Shown here one piece after another: positions 31,783-40,788 of a DNA stretch of 64,000 bases. Where the stretch lies: contig CAMYNL010000001.1 of assembly GCA_947259705.1 (NCBI GenBank), forward strand, positions 62,001-126,000. The letters run 5' to 3'. Made by a program: the position numbers and the translations under genes. A model generated the notes under the pieces. That model saw nothing but the letters and a program-made list of their open reading frames with translations. It did not search any database and was not told the DNA's origin. This DNA is from an uncultured Gammaproteobacteria bacterium. GTDB taxonomy: Bacteria > Pseudomonadota > Gammaproteobacteria > Arenicellales > JAANXG01. How positions within the stretch are numbered: position 1 is the first letter of the stretch; each line of letters opens with the position of its first letter.

Positions 31783-32768
31783 TCTCTCCGGAACGGGCCC
31801 GAACGCTCGAGCAGCAGCGCGAAGCACAGCGCCAGGGCGGCACCAAGTGGCCAGGCGAACAGCGATGCCGTGGGGCGGAACGCTTGTGACGTGTCCATGA
31901 CCGGTTCCAGTTCGTCGAGCAGGGCATAGATCTGTTCAAGTTCCGCAGTATCCCGGGCGCGGAAGTACCTGCCGCCGGTGCGCTCCGCGATGCCGCGCAA
32001 TGTCTGCTCATCCAGGTCGCGGGACGGATTGACGCGCCGCGCGCCGAGTAGGGACTGCACAAGCATTTCATCGGCGCCGATGCCGATGGTATAGATCTTG
32101 AGCCCGCTCTGCGCCGCCAACGTCGCGGCCTTGAGGGGGCTCACCGCGCCGGCGGTGTTGGCGCCGTCGGTCAGCAGAACCAGCACCCGCGATGTCGCCG
32201 CCTTGTCCCGCAGCCGTTTTACCGCCAGGCCGATGGCGTCTCCGATGGCGGTCTCTTTGCCAGCCAGGCCGATGGCTGATTCCATCAGCAGGCCTTCGAC
32301 CGTGGTCCGATCGAAGGTCAGCGGTACCTGCAGGTAAGCATTGCGGCCGAACAGTATCAGCCCCAGCCGGTCGCCGCTGCGGCGGCGGATGAAACCACTC
32401 GCGACGCTCTTGGTAGCCGTGAGTCGATCCACCACTCGCCCGTCGAGCTGGAAATCCTCAACTTCCATGGAGCCGGACAGATCCACCGCCAGCATAAGGT
32501 CACGACCGGCTACGGGTGCCTGTATCGGCTCCCCGGACCATTGCGGCCGTGCCGCGGCCAGCATCAGCAACAGCCAGGCGGCCGCCGCCATCAGCATGGC
32601 CCGGCGATCGACAGCCGGGGCCCTGCGGCCCCCCGCCAGCCCGAGCTCACCCAAAAAAGGTGTGCGCAAGGCGGCCAGGCGGTCGGTGCTGGCTTCCGGC
32701 AATATGCGTCGCGCCAGCGCAGGCAGCGGCAGCAGCAGAAGTACCCAGGGCCATTCGAAGTGGATCAT
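31779..32768 (-). CDS. BatA-like von Willebrand A domain membrane protein
   Basis: The ATG at 32768 gives 329 residues beginning MIHFEWPWVLLLLPLPAL. Two N-terminal helices are followed by a VWA domain with MIDAS residues Asp96, Ser98 and Ser100 (AVDLSGSMEVEDF), LLTDGANTAG, and a C-terminal helix (LFAWPLGAALALCFALLL). The ATG overlaps the stop of the DUF4381 gene and its own stop overlaps batB, so translation is coupled across three genes. The frame continues further upstream but only through antisense-like sequence of the neighbour. Confidence 0.93.
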   Translation of the reverse strand: MIHFEWPWVLLLLPLPALARRILPEASTDRLAALRTPFLGELGLAGGRRAPAVDRRAMLMAAAAWLLLMLAAARPQWSGEPIQAPVAGRDLMLAVDLSGSMEVEDFQLDGRVVDRLTATKSVASGFIRRRSGDRLGLILFGRNAYLQVPLTFDRTTVEGLLMESAIGLAGKETAIGDAIGLAVKRLRDKAATSRVLVLLTDGANTAGAVSPLKAATLAAQSGLKIYTIGIGADEMLVQSLLGARRVNPSRDLDEQTLRGIAERTGGRYFRARDTAELEQIYALLDELEPVMDTSQAFRPTASLFAWPLGAALALCFALLLERSGPFRRE

Positions 32769-33265
32769 GTCGCGTCTGCTGCCTCTGCTCGTGCCGAAAC
32801 CACGAGAGCGCGGCACTCTGCCAGCAATACCGTGACATCCAGCTGTGGATCGGGCTGGTAGGGCTGCTCGAGCAGCGCCGTCGTGGCCGGCCCCGCGAAC
32901 ACCGGTGCGTCGCATCGCTGGCGGAGCCACTGCAGCCATCGCTGTCCCGTCAACGCCGCCACTTGACTGCGTGGGGCGATACTCAACGCAAACCGTTTCA
33001 GGAGCACCGATATCGCGGCCAAGGCCAGGCGCGCATCCCCGCTGGCGCGATAATCCGCCTCCACTGCATCCAGTTCCCACAATGCCGCCCGGCGCAGCGC
33101 GCCCGCACGGCGCCGCAACCGCCAGTACCGGCCCAGCCGCCAGACGACCCAAAGCAACGCCCCAAGCAGAGGCGGGAGCAGCCACCAGCCGAGTCCGGGA
33201 GGCCACCAGGACACCGCCTCTGGAAGATGGATGTCCCGCAGCGGCAGGTGCTGCACATCGGTCAT
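32765..33265 (-). CDS. DUF4381 membrane protein of the Bat operon
   Basis: The 166-residue protein begins MTDVQHLPLRDIHLPEAVSWWPPGLGWW, has one membrane helix (about 28-45) and a basic cytosolic helical part with WLQWLRQRCDAPVF. The PLRDIHLPEAVSWWPPAPGWW-like N-terminus is the DUF4381 signature. These proteins are always found between DUF58 and batA genes in proteobacterial moxR operons. The biochemical role is unknown. The TGA overlaps the batA ATG; a 46-base gap separates it from the DUF58 gene. Confidence 0.88.
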   Translation of the reverse strand: MTDVQHLPLRDIHLPEAVSWWPPGLGWWLLPPLLGALLWVVWRLGRYWRLRRRAGALRRAALWELDAVEADYRASGDARLALAAISVLLKRFALSIAPRSQVAALTGQRWLQWLRQRCDAPVFAGPATTALLEQPYQPDPQLDVTVLLAECRALVVSARAEAADAT

Positions 33266-33311
33266 CCCCAGCCGACGCCTCTACTCGTGCCAAACGTTTG
33301 CATCAGGGGGA

Positions 33312-34247
33312 TCAGGCCGCCGCACGGCGCAGCAGGTCGTTGCGCAGGGACGCCATCAGGTCTGCATTGGTCGCCATGGGAATCAGTGACATGCCATAAC
33401 GGCGGCACAGTCCGCGCAGGTGTTTCTGGCGCTCGGTGAAACGCGCGCGATAGCGCTGGCGTAACCCGGGATCGGCGCAGTCCACCAATGCGTCGCGGTG
33501 CCCGTCGGTCAACCGGTACAGGCCTGGCGGGGGCAGTTCCGCCTCCAGCGGATCATGAATGGAAATCAGCACCACGCTATTGTGTCGGGCCATCTGCGCC
33601 AGATGCCGTTCCACGCCCTCATCCAGCAAGCGAAAATCGCTGATGATGAAAACCAGGCTGCCGGGTCGTGCCACCCGCCGCAGCCGGGCCAGGGGGGATG
33701 ACAGGGGGACCACCGGCGGCGGCGATGCCGGACCCGGCCACTGTGCGAAGGCCACCAGTTCCCGGATCAGGCCCAGCACCGCCGCCTTGCCCCGCTGCGG
33801 TCGAATCTCCCGATGGCTACGCTCGCTGAACAGAAGAGCCCCAACCCGGTCGCCATGATGATGGCTGCTCCAGGCCAGCAATGCCGTGGTGCGGGCTGCC
33901 ATCACCGACTTGAAGGCGCCGCGGGTCGCGAAGTACATGCCGGCACGAAAATCGACGCAGAACAAGACGGGCCGTTCCCGCTCCTCGCGATAGAGTTTGG
34001 TGTGCGGTCGCCCGGTACGCGCCGTCACCCGCCAGTCGATATTGCGGACATCATCTCCGGGCTGGTACGGCCGCGACTCCTCGAATTCTATGCCACGGCC
34101 CTTGTACGCCGACAGGTAGCCGCCACTCTCGCCGGCGCGGATACGGGCGTCGGGCAGCGCCAGGCTCTCCCCGGCATCGCGCAGGCCGATCAGCGACCGC
34201 GCCGAAACACTGACCGCCTCGCTTTGCTCCGCCCTCAGGTCTTTCAC
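33312..34247 (-). CDS. DUF58 protein of the moxR-bat operon
   Basis: The 311-residue protein carries the DUF58 core GRGIEFEESRPYQPGDDVRNIDW followed by ARTGRPHTKLYREERERPV and a VWA-like C-terminal half (VLFCVDFRAGMYFATRG, LVFIISDFRLLDEG). Unlike the second DUF58 gene in this window (62989-63909), it lacks N-terminal membrane helices and is likely cytosolic. It starts with GTG overlapping the moxR stop by four bases. It probably acts with MoxR on the Bat membrane proteins (inference from operon structure). Confidence 0.92.
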   Translation of the reverse strand: MKDLRAEQSEAVSVSARSLIGLRDAGESLALPDARIRAGESGGYLSAYKGRGIEFEESRPYQPGDDVRNIDWRVTARTGRPHTKLYREERERPVLFCVDFRAGMYFATRGAFKSVMAARTTALLAWSSHHHGDRVGALLFSERSHREIRPQRGKAAVLGLIRELVAFAQWPGPASPPPVVPLSSPLARLRRVARPGSLVFIISDFRLLDEGVERHLAQMARHNSVVLISIHDPLEAELPPPGLYRLTDGHRDALVDCADPGLRQRYRARFTERQKHLRGLCRRYGMSLIPMATNADLMASLRNDLLRRAAA

Positions 34248-35203
34248 GGTACCGCGATCTGCGCCATGAGTTCCGCTATGAATTCGTCCGTGGTCACGCC
34301 TTCGGCCTCCGCCTCGTAGGTGAGCAGGATGCGGTGCCTGAGCACTTCGCGGGCCATGGCATGGATATCGTCGGGGACCACGTACTCACGGCCCGCCAGC
34401 CAAGCGTGGGCGCGCGCGCAACGGTCCAGGGCAATGGTGGCGCGTGGGCTGGCGCCGAACTGCAGCCAGCTCGCCAGCTTCTGCGCGTAGAGTCCCGGAT
34501 TGCGTGTCGCCAGCACCAGCTGCACCAGGTATTCCTCGAGTTCTGCGCTGAGGAAGACCTGCAGCACTTCCTGACGTGCTTCGAAAATGCTTTGCTGGCT
34601 GATCGTCAGTGGCGGCACGCCCCCCTCGCCGGCGGCCTCGCTGCGAGCCAGATGCAGGATTCGCTTCTCGGTATCGGCGTCCGGATAATCGATTCTGACG
34701 TATAACAAGAACCGATCCAGTTGTGCCTCCGGCAGGGGATAGGTGCCCTCCTGCTCAATGGGGTTCTGGGTCGCCATGACCAGGAACAGGCGCGGCAGCG
34801 GATGGGTGGTCTTCCCGACCGTGACCTGCCGCTCCGCCATCGCCTCCAGCAGCGCGGACTGCACTTTGGCCGGTGCCCGGTTGATCTCGTCGGCAAGCAC
34901 GAGGTTGTGGAACAGCGGGCCGGCTTGAAACACGAAGCTGCCGTTCTCGGGACGATACACGTCGGTGCCGGTGAGGTCGGCGGGGAGCAGGTCAGGCGTG
35001 AACTGGACGCGGTGGAAGTCACCCTCCACGGCATCGCTGAGCACCTTTACAGCGCGGGTCTTGGCCAGTCCTGGGGCGCCCTCCACGATCAGGTGACCGT
35101 CCGCCAGCAGCGCAACCAGCAGGCGGTCAACCAATTTTGGTTGGCCCAGGATCTGCTGCGAGACATGGTCAGCCAGACTTCGAAATGCAGCCTGCGCGCT
35201 CAT
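34244..35203 (-). CDS. MoxR-family AAA+ ATPase
   Basis: The 319-residue ATPase heads the Bat operon. Visible motifs are Walker A GAPGLAKT, PADLTGTDVYRPENG, Walker B LVLADEINRAPAKVQSALLE, sensor 1 MATQNPIEQEGTYPLPEAQ, and the C-terminal GASPRATIAL. MoxR ATPases are thought to act as chaperones that activate VWA-protein partners. I chose the ATG at 35203, where the family sequence SLADHVSQQILGQ begins; the frame is open further upstream but unlike the family. About 220 bases without a gene precede it. Confidence 0.95.
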   Translation of the reverse strand: MSAQAAFRSLADHVSQQILGQPKLVDRLLVALLADGHLIVEGAPGLAKTRAVKVLSDAVEGDFHRVQFTPDLLPADLTGTDVYRPENGSFVFQAGPLFHNLVLADEINRAPAKVQSALLEAMAERQVTVGKTTHPLPRLFLVMATQNPIEQEGTYPLPEAQLDRFLLYVRIDYPDADTEKRILHLARSEAAGEGGVPPLTISQQSIFEARQEVLQVFLSAELEEYLVQLVLATRNPGLYAQKLASWLQFGASPRATIALDRCARAHAWLAGREYVVPDDIHAMAREVLRHRILLTYEAEAEGVTTDEFIAELMAQIAVP

Positions 35204-35422
35204 TCTAAGATTTCGGTCGGCATTGCTTGGGGGGCAATACTGCAAAGGCTGTGGTTCGTGGAAAAGCGGCCCGGCGGACCGGGGCACAAGCTGCTGCGTA
35301 CCCTGCGCGAAGACAGCACTCACTGCCGCGGTTTGGCGCCGGTAGCGCGGTGTCGGTATCCGTTGGCAGGCATTCCCCGCGGCGGCGGACGCGGCCGGCC
35401 CGCCGATTTGCCGGGACCGCTC
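35204..35422. other. Gap between GloB-like gene end and moxR start
   Basis: About 220 bases on which both neighbours read leftward. It holds the 5' region of the moxR-bat operon. Some GC-rich inverted sequence is present, but neither a clear promoter nor a terminator stands out. Confidence 0.35.
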
Positions 35423-36217
35423 TCACCAGTCGTTGCGCAGTTCCCGCAGACGCAGGAACACGGTGCGCGGATCGGGTTCGTCCGGGAGTTCCGGAAATAC
35501 CTGCCGCAGCTTGGCTATTACGGTTGCGCTGCGCAGCCGAAAGAAGGTGTTCACCGCTCTCTCCAGCGCCAGGTTGGTCACCAGCGGCCGGCTGGTGTCC
35601 TGGGTCTTCACATGTTCCAGCAGGCTCCTTGCCTCCATGTTGTCCGGTTCGCGGTCCAGGGTGAACTGCAGATTGTTGACGATGTAATCGTGGCCGGGAT
35701 ATATCCAGGTGCTGTCCGGCAGCTTGGCCAGCTGGCCGACGAAGGTCTCATAAAGCTCCTCGGGATGGCCCCCATTGTGACAGTTACCTGCGCCCGCGTT
35801 GAACAATGTGTCACCACAGAACAGCGCCGGGTTGTCGGTGTGCGCCAGCAGGCAGATGTGACTCATGGTATGCCCGGGGGTGTCCAGCACCTCGAACTCC
35901 ACCGTGTGGCCCACGCGGACCTTCTCCCCGGCACGCAGACCAACGTCCACGCCGGGGATACGGCCGCGCGCATTGTAATGCGCCAGCAGCCTGGCGCCTG
36001 TTTTTTCGATCACCTTATGGTTGCCGCCGGTATGGTCGCCGTGTTCGTGGGTGTTCAGCACCTGGGTGATCTCCCAACCGTTGTTCTTCGCCACCGCCAG
36101 GCACCGCTGGTGATCCAGCGGATCAATGGCCAGCGCCTCTCCGGTCTCGGGGCAGGCGACCAGATAGTTGAAGTTCCGCCAGGCATTGTTGGTCCAGATC
36201 TGTTCAATTCTCACCAC
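35423..36217 (-). CDS. gloB: Hydroxyacylglutathione hydrolase-like metallo-beta-lactamase fold protein
   Basis: The 264-residue protein has the metal motif THEHGDHTGG, the second ligand set LDTPGHTMSHIC, the bridging Asp in FCGDTLF, and the C-terminal YPGHDYIVNNLQF. The C-terminal half (LRLRELRNDW, ERAVNTFFRLRS) resembles the glyoxalase II substrate-binding domain. This enzyme hydrolyses S-lactoylglutathione to lactate and glutathione in the methylglyoxal pathway. The start is the first of two tandem GTG codons, six bases after GGAG. It is monocistronic by orientation and spacing. Confidence 0.9.
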   Translation of the reverse strand: MVRIEQIWTNNAWRNFNYLVACPETGEALAIDPLDHQRCLAVAKNNGWEITQVLNTHEHGDHTGGNHKVIEKTGARLLAHYNARGRIPGVDVGLRAGEKVRVGHTVEFEVLDTPGHTMSHICLLAHTDNPALFCGDTLFNAGAGNCHNGGHPEELYETFVGQLAKLPDSTWIYPGHDYIVNNLQFTLDREPDNMEARSLLEHVKTQDTSRPLVTNLALERAVNTFFRLRSATVIAKLRQVFPELPDEPDPRTVFLRLRELRNDW

Positions 36218-36279
36218 GATAACTCCATGGTTACAGCCGGCCCAATACTAACACCTCTACGATGCCGCATCGCCGAGGC

Positions 36280-37380
36280 TCAGCACTGCAGGTCGGTGAT
36301 CACCGCGGCAAGGAAACGCGTTGCTTCCCCGCCGGTCACGCAGCGATGATCAAAGGTCAGCGACAAAGGCAGCGTCCGGCGTATCGCGGGTGTTTCGTCT
36401 ACCGCCATCACACTGTGGCGAATCCGGCCGGCACCCAGTATCGCCACCGTGGGGGGCACGACCACCGGCGTCGAGTAGCGGCCCCCGATGGTGCCGAAGT
36501 TGGACAGGGTAATGGTATTGCCGCGCAGTTCCTCCGGCGGCACCGTGCGGGCGTTGATGGCTATCTTCATCGCTTCCAGGCCCCGGCGCAGGTCCTTGTC
36601 GTCGCGGCCTCCTACGTTGTGCAGCACCGGCACGAACAGGCCGTCCGCGGTGTCTACGGCAATCCCCAGGTCGATCTGTTCCAACACCCGTCGGCCCATG
36701 GCATGACCGTCGTACCAGGCATTGAGCGCCGGCTCGGCATGGCACCCCGCCACCAGCGCCCGGATGAGCCGCAGCATGATGTCCGCGCCAGGCCCCAGAT
36801 GATTAATGTCGGCGTCGTCAGACACGGTAACCGCCACCACTTCAGCATGGGCCTGGGTCATGGCACGGGCCATGGCACGACGTACTCCCCGCAGCGGCTC
36901 CATGGGCCCGACCTCGGACAGGATTCGGGACACACGCCTGACGTCCTCGGCGGTGATCAGACCGTCGGGACCGCTCGGCGTCACCATGGCCAGCTCCACG
37001 TTCATGCGCTTGGCGAGCGCACGCACCGCAGGCGTCGCCTTGATGCCCTGCCCGTGGCGGGCGATACTGGTGGCGGCCTCCCTGACCACGGTATCTCCGC
37101 TTTTGACCTCTCCCACCACGGTGCTGCTTGGGCTGCCGCCTGCGGTTACAAATTCCGCCAGTGGCGCGCCCACTTGAATGATGTCCCCAGGCGCGCCATG
37201 CAGGCGCGTGACGGTACCGCTCTCGGGACTCGGCACTTCCACGATAGCCTTGGCCGTTTCCACTGACAGCAGTGGCGCTTCTTTCGCCACCGTGTCACCT
37301 TCGGACACGTGCCACTGTACGATCTCGGCATCCGGCAATCCCTCGCCCAGGTCAGGCAGCCGGAAAATCACCTCCCCCAC
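36280..37380 (-). CDS. 2-oxoacid dehydrogenase E2 (dihydrolipoamide acyltransferase)
   Basis: The 366-residue protein has one lipoyl domain (VIFRLPDLGEGLPDAEIVQW, lipoyl lysine in VETAKAIVEVPSPESG), a peripheral-subunit binding domain (TPAVRALAKRMNVELAMV) and a catalytic core ending in SLTFDHRCVTGGEATRFL with the active His. GTG at 37380 and GTG at 37371 are both possible starts; the first was chosen because the second directly abuts the GGGGGAG. It directly follows E1beta. The E1alpha-E1beta heterotetramer arrangement fits pyruvate, acetoin or branched-chain dehydrogenases. No E3 gene lies in the operon. Confidence 0.93.
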   Translation of the reverse strand: MGEVIFRLPDLGEGLPDAEIVQWHVSEGDTVAKEAPLLSVETAKAIVEVPSPESGTVTRLHGAPGDIIQVGAPLAEFVTAGGSPSSTVVGEVKSGDTVVREAATSIARHGQGIKATPAVRALAKRMNVELAMVTPSGPDGLITAEDVRRVSRILSEVGPMEPLRGVRRAMARAMTQAHAEVVAVTVSDDADINHLGPGADIMLRLIRALVAGCHAEPALNAWYDGHAMGRRVLEQIDLGIAVDTADGLFVPVLHNVGGRDDKDLRRGLEAMKIAINARTVPPEELRGNTITLSNFGTIGGRYSTPVVVPPTVAILGAGRIRHSVMAVDETPAIRRTLPLSLTFDHRCVTGGEATRFLAAVITDLQC

Positions 37381-37381
37381 G

Positions 37382-38365
37382 TCACGAAAACTCCATCGTC
37401 TGGCGGATGGCATGGCAGATACGCGCAACACTGGGGAGGTACCTGTCTTCCAACTTCAACAACGGCATGACGGTGTCCGGTCCGGTCACCCGGCGTATGG
37501 GGGCAAACAGCGAAAGCAGGCCATGTTCCGCGAGTTGCGCTGCGATCTCGGCACCAAAACCCGCGGTACGCGCGGCTTCGTGGACGATGACACAGCGCCC
37601 GGTTCGAGCCACCGATTCTAGGATGGTGGCGATGTCCAGGGGCTTTACCGTGGCCACGTCAATCACTTCGCAGCTGATGTTCTCGTCTCTCATTCTGTCT
37701 GCCGCCAGTTGAGTTTCATGCAGCATGGCGCCCCACGATACCAGCGTAACGTCGCTGCCCTCACGCAGGGTAAAGCAAACATCGAGAGGCAGCGGGTCAC
37801 CGTCGTCATCAACCTGTTGTCTGATCAAACGATAGATCCGTTTTGGCTCGAGGAACAGCACCGGGTCGGGGTCGTGGATCGCGGCCAGGAGCAATCCATA
37901 GGCGCGTTCCGGAGACGAGGGTATCACCACCCGTAATCCCGGGATATGGGCGAACATCGACTCGGTGCTCTCGGAGTGATGCTCCGGCGCGCGGATACCG
38001 CCACCGAACGGCGCCCGAACGACCATCGGACAACTCAGTCTCCCGCGGGTGCGTGTTCGCAGTCTCGCGGCGTGGTTAATGAACTGGTCGATGGCCGGGT
38101 AGATAAATCCCATGAACTGAATCTCCGCCACCGGTTTCAGCCCCTGGGCGGCCATGCCCACCGCCATGCCCACGATCAGTCCTTCCGCCAGCGGGGCATC
38201 TACCACTCGTTGCGATCCGAACCGCTGCTGCAGGCCGGCGGTAGCGCGGAACACCCCACCGTTGACGCCGATATCCTCTCCCAGCAACACCACGTCCTCG
38301 TCATCCTCCAGGGCCCGGGCCAACGCGGTGTTGACCGCCTCCAGCAAGGTCAGTTCAGCCGTCAT
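37382..38365 (-). CDS. 2-oxoacid dehydrogenase E1 beta subunit
   Basis: The 327-residue transketolase-type subunit begins MTAELTLLEAVNTALARALE and shows VVLLGEDIGVNGGVFRAT, RVVDAPLAEGLIVGMAVGMA, AEIQFMGFIYPAIDQ, and GIRAPEHHSESTESMFAH. It pairs with the alpha subunit to bind thiamine diphosphate and decarboxylate a 2-oxo acid. The ATG overlaps the alpha-subunit stop by 11 bases, so the two are translationally coupled. An open frame further upstream is an overlap with E1alpha and not part of the protein. Confidence 0.95.
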   Translation of the reverse strand: MTAELTLLEAVNTALARALEDDEDVVLLGEDIGVNGGVFRATAGLQQRFGSQRVVDAPLAEGLIVGMAVGMAAQGLKPVAEIQFMGFIYPAIDQFINHAARLRTRTRGRLSCPMVVRAPFGGGIRAPEHHSESTESMFAHIPGLRVVIPSSPERAYGLLLAAIHDPDPVLFLEPKRIYRLIRQQVDDDGDPLPLDVCFTLREGSDVTLVSWGAMLHETQLAADRMRDENISCEVIDVATVKPLDIATILESVARTGRCVIVHEAARTAGFGAEIAAQLAEHGLLSLFAPIRRVTGPDTVMPLLKLEDRYLPSVARICHAIRQTMEFS

Positions 38366-39431
38366 CAGGATATTCCCGGAGGCATTCATCGCGTTGCGGT
38401 GCCAACGCATCGGGGAGCGCCGCATACAGGCAGTCGAACATCGTCCCTGTCCCACGCGGAGGCGTCGCCAGGTACTCGGCCACGGCCGACTCCAGTTCGA
38501 GTTCCAGTTCACGCTTGATGTCGGCCTCGGCGGTCTCGGACAGCGCCCCCGCCTTGACCAGGTAACGTCGTAACCGGTCGATCGGGTCCCTGGCCGCCTG
38601 GGCGCGGACCTCTGCCTCGCTGCGGTAACGCGTGGCATCATCGGCGGTAGTGTGGTCGCTGACCCGGTAGCTCAGCGTCTCGACCAGGGTCGGTCCACCG
38701 CCGCTGCGGGCCCGCTCCAGGGCAGCGCCTACGCGGTCGAGCACGGCGATGACATCGTTGCCGTCCACCTGCTCCCCCGGAATGCCGGCTGCTATGGCCT
38801 TCTGGGCGAGCGTCTCACAGCGGCTCTGTTGGGCGCGCGGCATCGAGATCGCCCATCCATTGTTCACTACCACGAACACACAGGGGAGTTGCCAGACGCC
38901 GGCGGCATTGATCGCCTCGTAGAAATCGCCCTTGGACGTCGCCCCATCACCGCACATGCCCACGGCGACACGTGCTTGCTTGCGATACTGAAACGCCCAG
39001 GCCACCCCCACCGCGTGAGGCAGATGGGTGGCGATAGGGATAGCGACCGGGAAATCGTCAGAGACGTCGGCGAAAGCCATGCCGCGCTCGTCGCCACCCC
39101 AATAAAGCAGCAGCTCGGCCATGCTCACACCGCGCGCCAGGTACACCCCCTGCTCACGATAGGTAGGAAGAAACACGTCTTCGCTCCGCATGGCGGCGCC
39201 GACACCGGCCGCCGTGGCTTCCTGCCCGAGAGACGACGCGTAGGTCCCCATCTGGCCGGTGCGCTGGAGCGCCACCGCCTTGCGGTCGAACAACCGTGTA
39301 CGCAGCATGGAACGGTAAAGCTCGAGTAGCCGTGCAGCATCGTGCGCGAATCCGGGCATATCACGCACCGTGACGCCGTTGGCGTCGAGGTACTGATGAT
39401 ATGCGATCTCAAAGCTTGCTACTGTAGTCAT
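38355..39431 (-). CDS. pdhA: 2-oxoacid dehydrogenase E1 alpha subunit
   Basis: The 358-residue subunit contains the ThDP-binding motif GDGATSKGDFYEAIN ending in VVNNGWAIS, the entry region TGQMGTYASSLGQEATAAG, and the regulatory-loop equivalent SYRVSDHTTADDATRYR. The start at ATG 39431 gives MTTVASFEIAYHQYLD; the frame stays open further upstream with no family-like residues. The gene heads the three-gene operon. The type resembles the PdhA of Gram-positive-like pyruvate dehydrogenase, but a branched-chain substrate cannot be excluded. Confidence 0.93.
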   Translation of the reverse strand: MTTVASFEIAYHQYLDANGVTVRDMPGFAHDAARLLELYRSMLRTRLFDRKAVALQRTGQMGTYASSLGQEATAAGVGAAMRSEDVFLPTYREQGVYLARGVSMAELLLYWGGDERGMAFADVSDDFPVAIPIATHLPHAVGVAWAFQYRKQARVAVGMCGDGATSKGDFYEAINAAGVWQLPCVFVVVNNGWAISMPRAQQSRCETLAQKAIAAGIPGEQVDGNDVIAVLDRVGAALERARSGGGPTLVETLSYRVSDHTTADDATRYRSEAEVRAQAARDPIDRLRRYLVKAGALSETAEADIKRELELELESAVAEYLATPPRGTGTMFDCLYAALPDALAPQRDECLREYPDDG

Positions 39432-39674
39432 TACTTGTATGCCCGGTTGCGGTTGCCTGCCCCGGTAATTCCCGCCCCGCATGAACATCTAGCTTGCTGG
39501 CGACATGGATTTCGTGCTCGACTCGTGAGATCGTAACATCCGTGCCTGAGGTCGGCGAAGCGGCCGGCGTTACGCGCATTCGACATTGCCTCGTCCACGA
39601 CAGTCGGCGCAGCCAGCTTCGCGCCCCGGCTGCTGAGCGTCCGAGGATCCGGTGCCACCACCCCCGCATTCGCT

Positions 39675-39680
39675 TACACT
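39675..39680 (+). promoter_or_regulatory. Possible -10 element for mscL
   Basis: TACACT followed by ATGCGCC lies about 32 bases before the mscL ATG. The -35 region is weak. It is the only promoter-like sequence in the 280-base gap between the divergent E1alpha and mscL genes. Confidence 0.3.
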
Positions 39681-39711
39681 ATGCGCCACCTAAGTGAGCG
39701 GGTCGAGCCTC

Positions 39712-40158
39712 ATGTCTATGATCAAGGAATTCAGGGAATTCGCCATGCGCGGGAACGTGGTTGACATGGCAGTCGGCATCATCATAGGCGCCGCCTTCGG
39801 AACCATCGTCAAATCCCTGGTCGATGACGTCATTATGCCGCCCATTGGGCTGCTGCTCGGCAATGTGGATTTCACCGATCTGTTTCTTGTGTTGAAGGAG
39901 GGCGCCGCCGGCGTCGGACCTTATGCCAGCCTGGCAGCCGCCAAGCAGGCGGGCGCCGTGACCATCAATTACGGGGCCTTCTTCAATACCGTGATCAGCT
40001 TCGTGATCGTCGCGTTCGCGGTGTTCATGTTGATCAGGGCCATGAACAAGGCGACGCAGCAGCTCAAGATGGAACAGGAGCAGGCCGCCGCCCCCGAGCC
40101 CTCTGCGGAGGAAACGCTGCTCGCGGAAATCCGGGATATCCTTAAAAATCGTGGTTGA
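39712..40158 (+). CDS. mscL: Large-conductance mechanosensitive channel
   Basis: This pentameric inner-membrane channel releases solutes on hypo-osmotic shock. The 148 residues include the N-terminal amphipathic helix ([20 protein letters not shown]), TM1 with [12 protein letters not shown], a periplasmic loop, TM2 ([17 protein letters not shown]) and the C-terminal helix after the KATQQLK turn. ATG 39712 fits the family; an in-frame GTG at 39694 would add six residues. A salvage channel fits well with the osmolyte genes elsewhere in the window. Confidence 0.96.
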   Translation: MSMIKEFREFAMRGNVVDMAVGIIIGAAFGTIVKSLVDDVIMPPIGLLLGNVDFTDLFLVLKEGAAGVGPYASLAAAKQAGAVTINYGAFFNTVISFVIVAFAVFMLIRAMNKATQQLKMEQEQAAAPEPSAEETLLAEIRDILKNRG

Positions 40159-40281
40159 ATACGCGAGTTACGGTGCTTGCCAGGCCCGGACCGAGGTCAC
40201 GGTTGCGCAGCATCGCTGGCGTCAAAGAGCCGGCGAGACGAACGTTATTTATTCCTAGCCATGCAACAACCGGGACGAATC

Positions 40282-40737
40282 ATGAAACGAGCGACTCTGG
40301 TGTGGCTGCTGGCCGCCGTGGTGGCGGTGAGCGGCTGCGAGACTGTGAACAAGGAACAGACCGGCGGACTGGTCGGCGCGGTTGCCGGTGGGATTCTTGG
40401 TTCCACCATCGGCGATGGCCGCGGACAGGTGATTGCCACCTTCGCCGGCGCCGTGCTCGGTGCGTTGGTGGGGTCGTCGGTGGGCCGTGACCTGGACCGT
40501 TACGATGAGCTGCAGGCTCAGCACGTCCTGGAACACAACCGTTCCGGCGAAAAGACCTTGTGGGTGAATCCGGACGCCGGGCATGAGGTGAGCGTCATGC
40601 CGACGCGCACCTTCCAGGCGGAGAGCGGGCAGTATTGCCGCGAGTACCAGACCACCGCTACCGTGGGCGGCAAGACCGAGCAAGCTTACGGCACTGCCTG
40701 CCGGCAGCCGGACGGCAGCTGGAAAATCGTCAACTGA
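40282..40737 (+). CDS. Glycine-zipper outer-membrane lipoprotein
   Basis: The 151-residue protein has a lipoprotein signal with Cys19 (VVAVSGC), then a glycine-zipper 2TM segment (GGLVGAVAGGILGSTIGDGRG and LGALVGSSVGRDLD), then a C-terminal domain ending in YGTACRQPDGSWKIVN, typical of the surface-antigen/17-kDa family. Such proteins sit in the outer membrane and have general envelope roles. It converges on purT. The ATG at 40282 begins a clean signal peptide (MKRATLVWLLAAVV). Confidence 0.9.
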   Translation: MKRATLVWLLAAVVAVSGCETVNKEQTGGLVGAVAGGILGSTIGDGRGQVIATFAGAVLGALVGSSVGRDLDRYDELQAQHVLEHNRSGEKTLWVNPDAGHEVSVMPTRTFQAESGQYCREYQTTATVGGKTEQAYGTACRQPDGSWKIVN

Positions 40738-40788
40738 GCGCCGCCTCAGGCGCTGCCGGTGCTCGCGTTGTCGGTCAGCGCGAGACGG

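Noticed and set aside
34721-36349. Long plus-strand open frame opposite moxR and gloB
   Set aside because: It is wholly antisense to two unmistakable genes and its translation has no family features.
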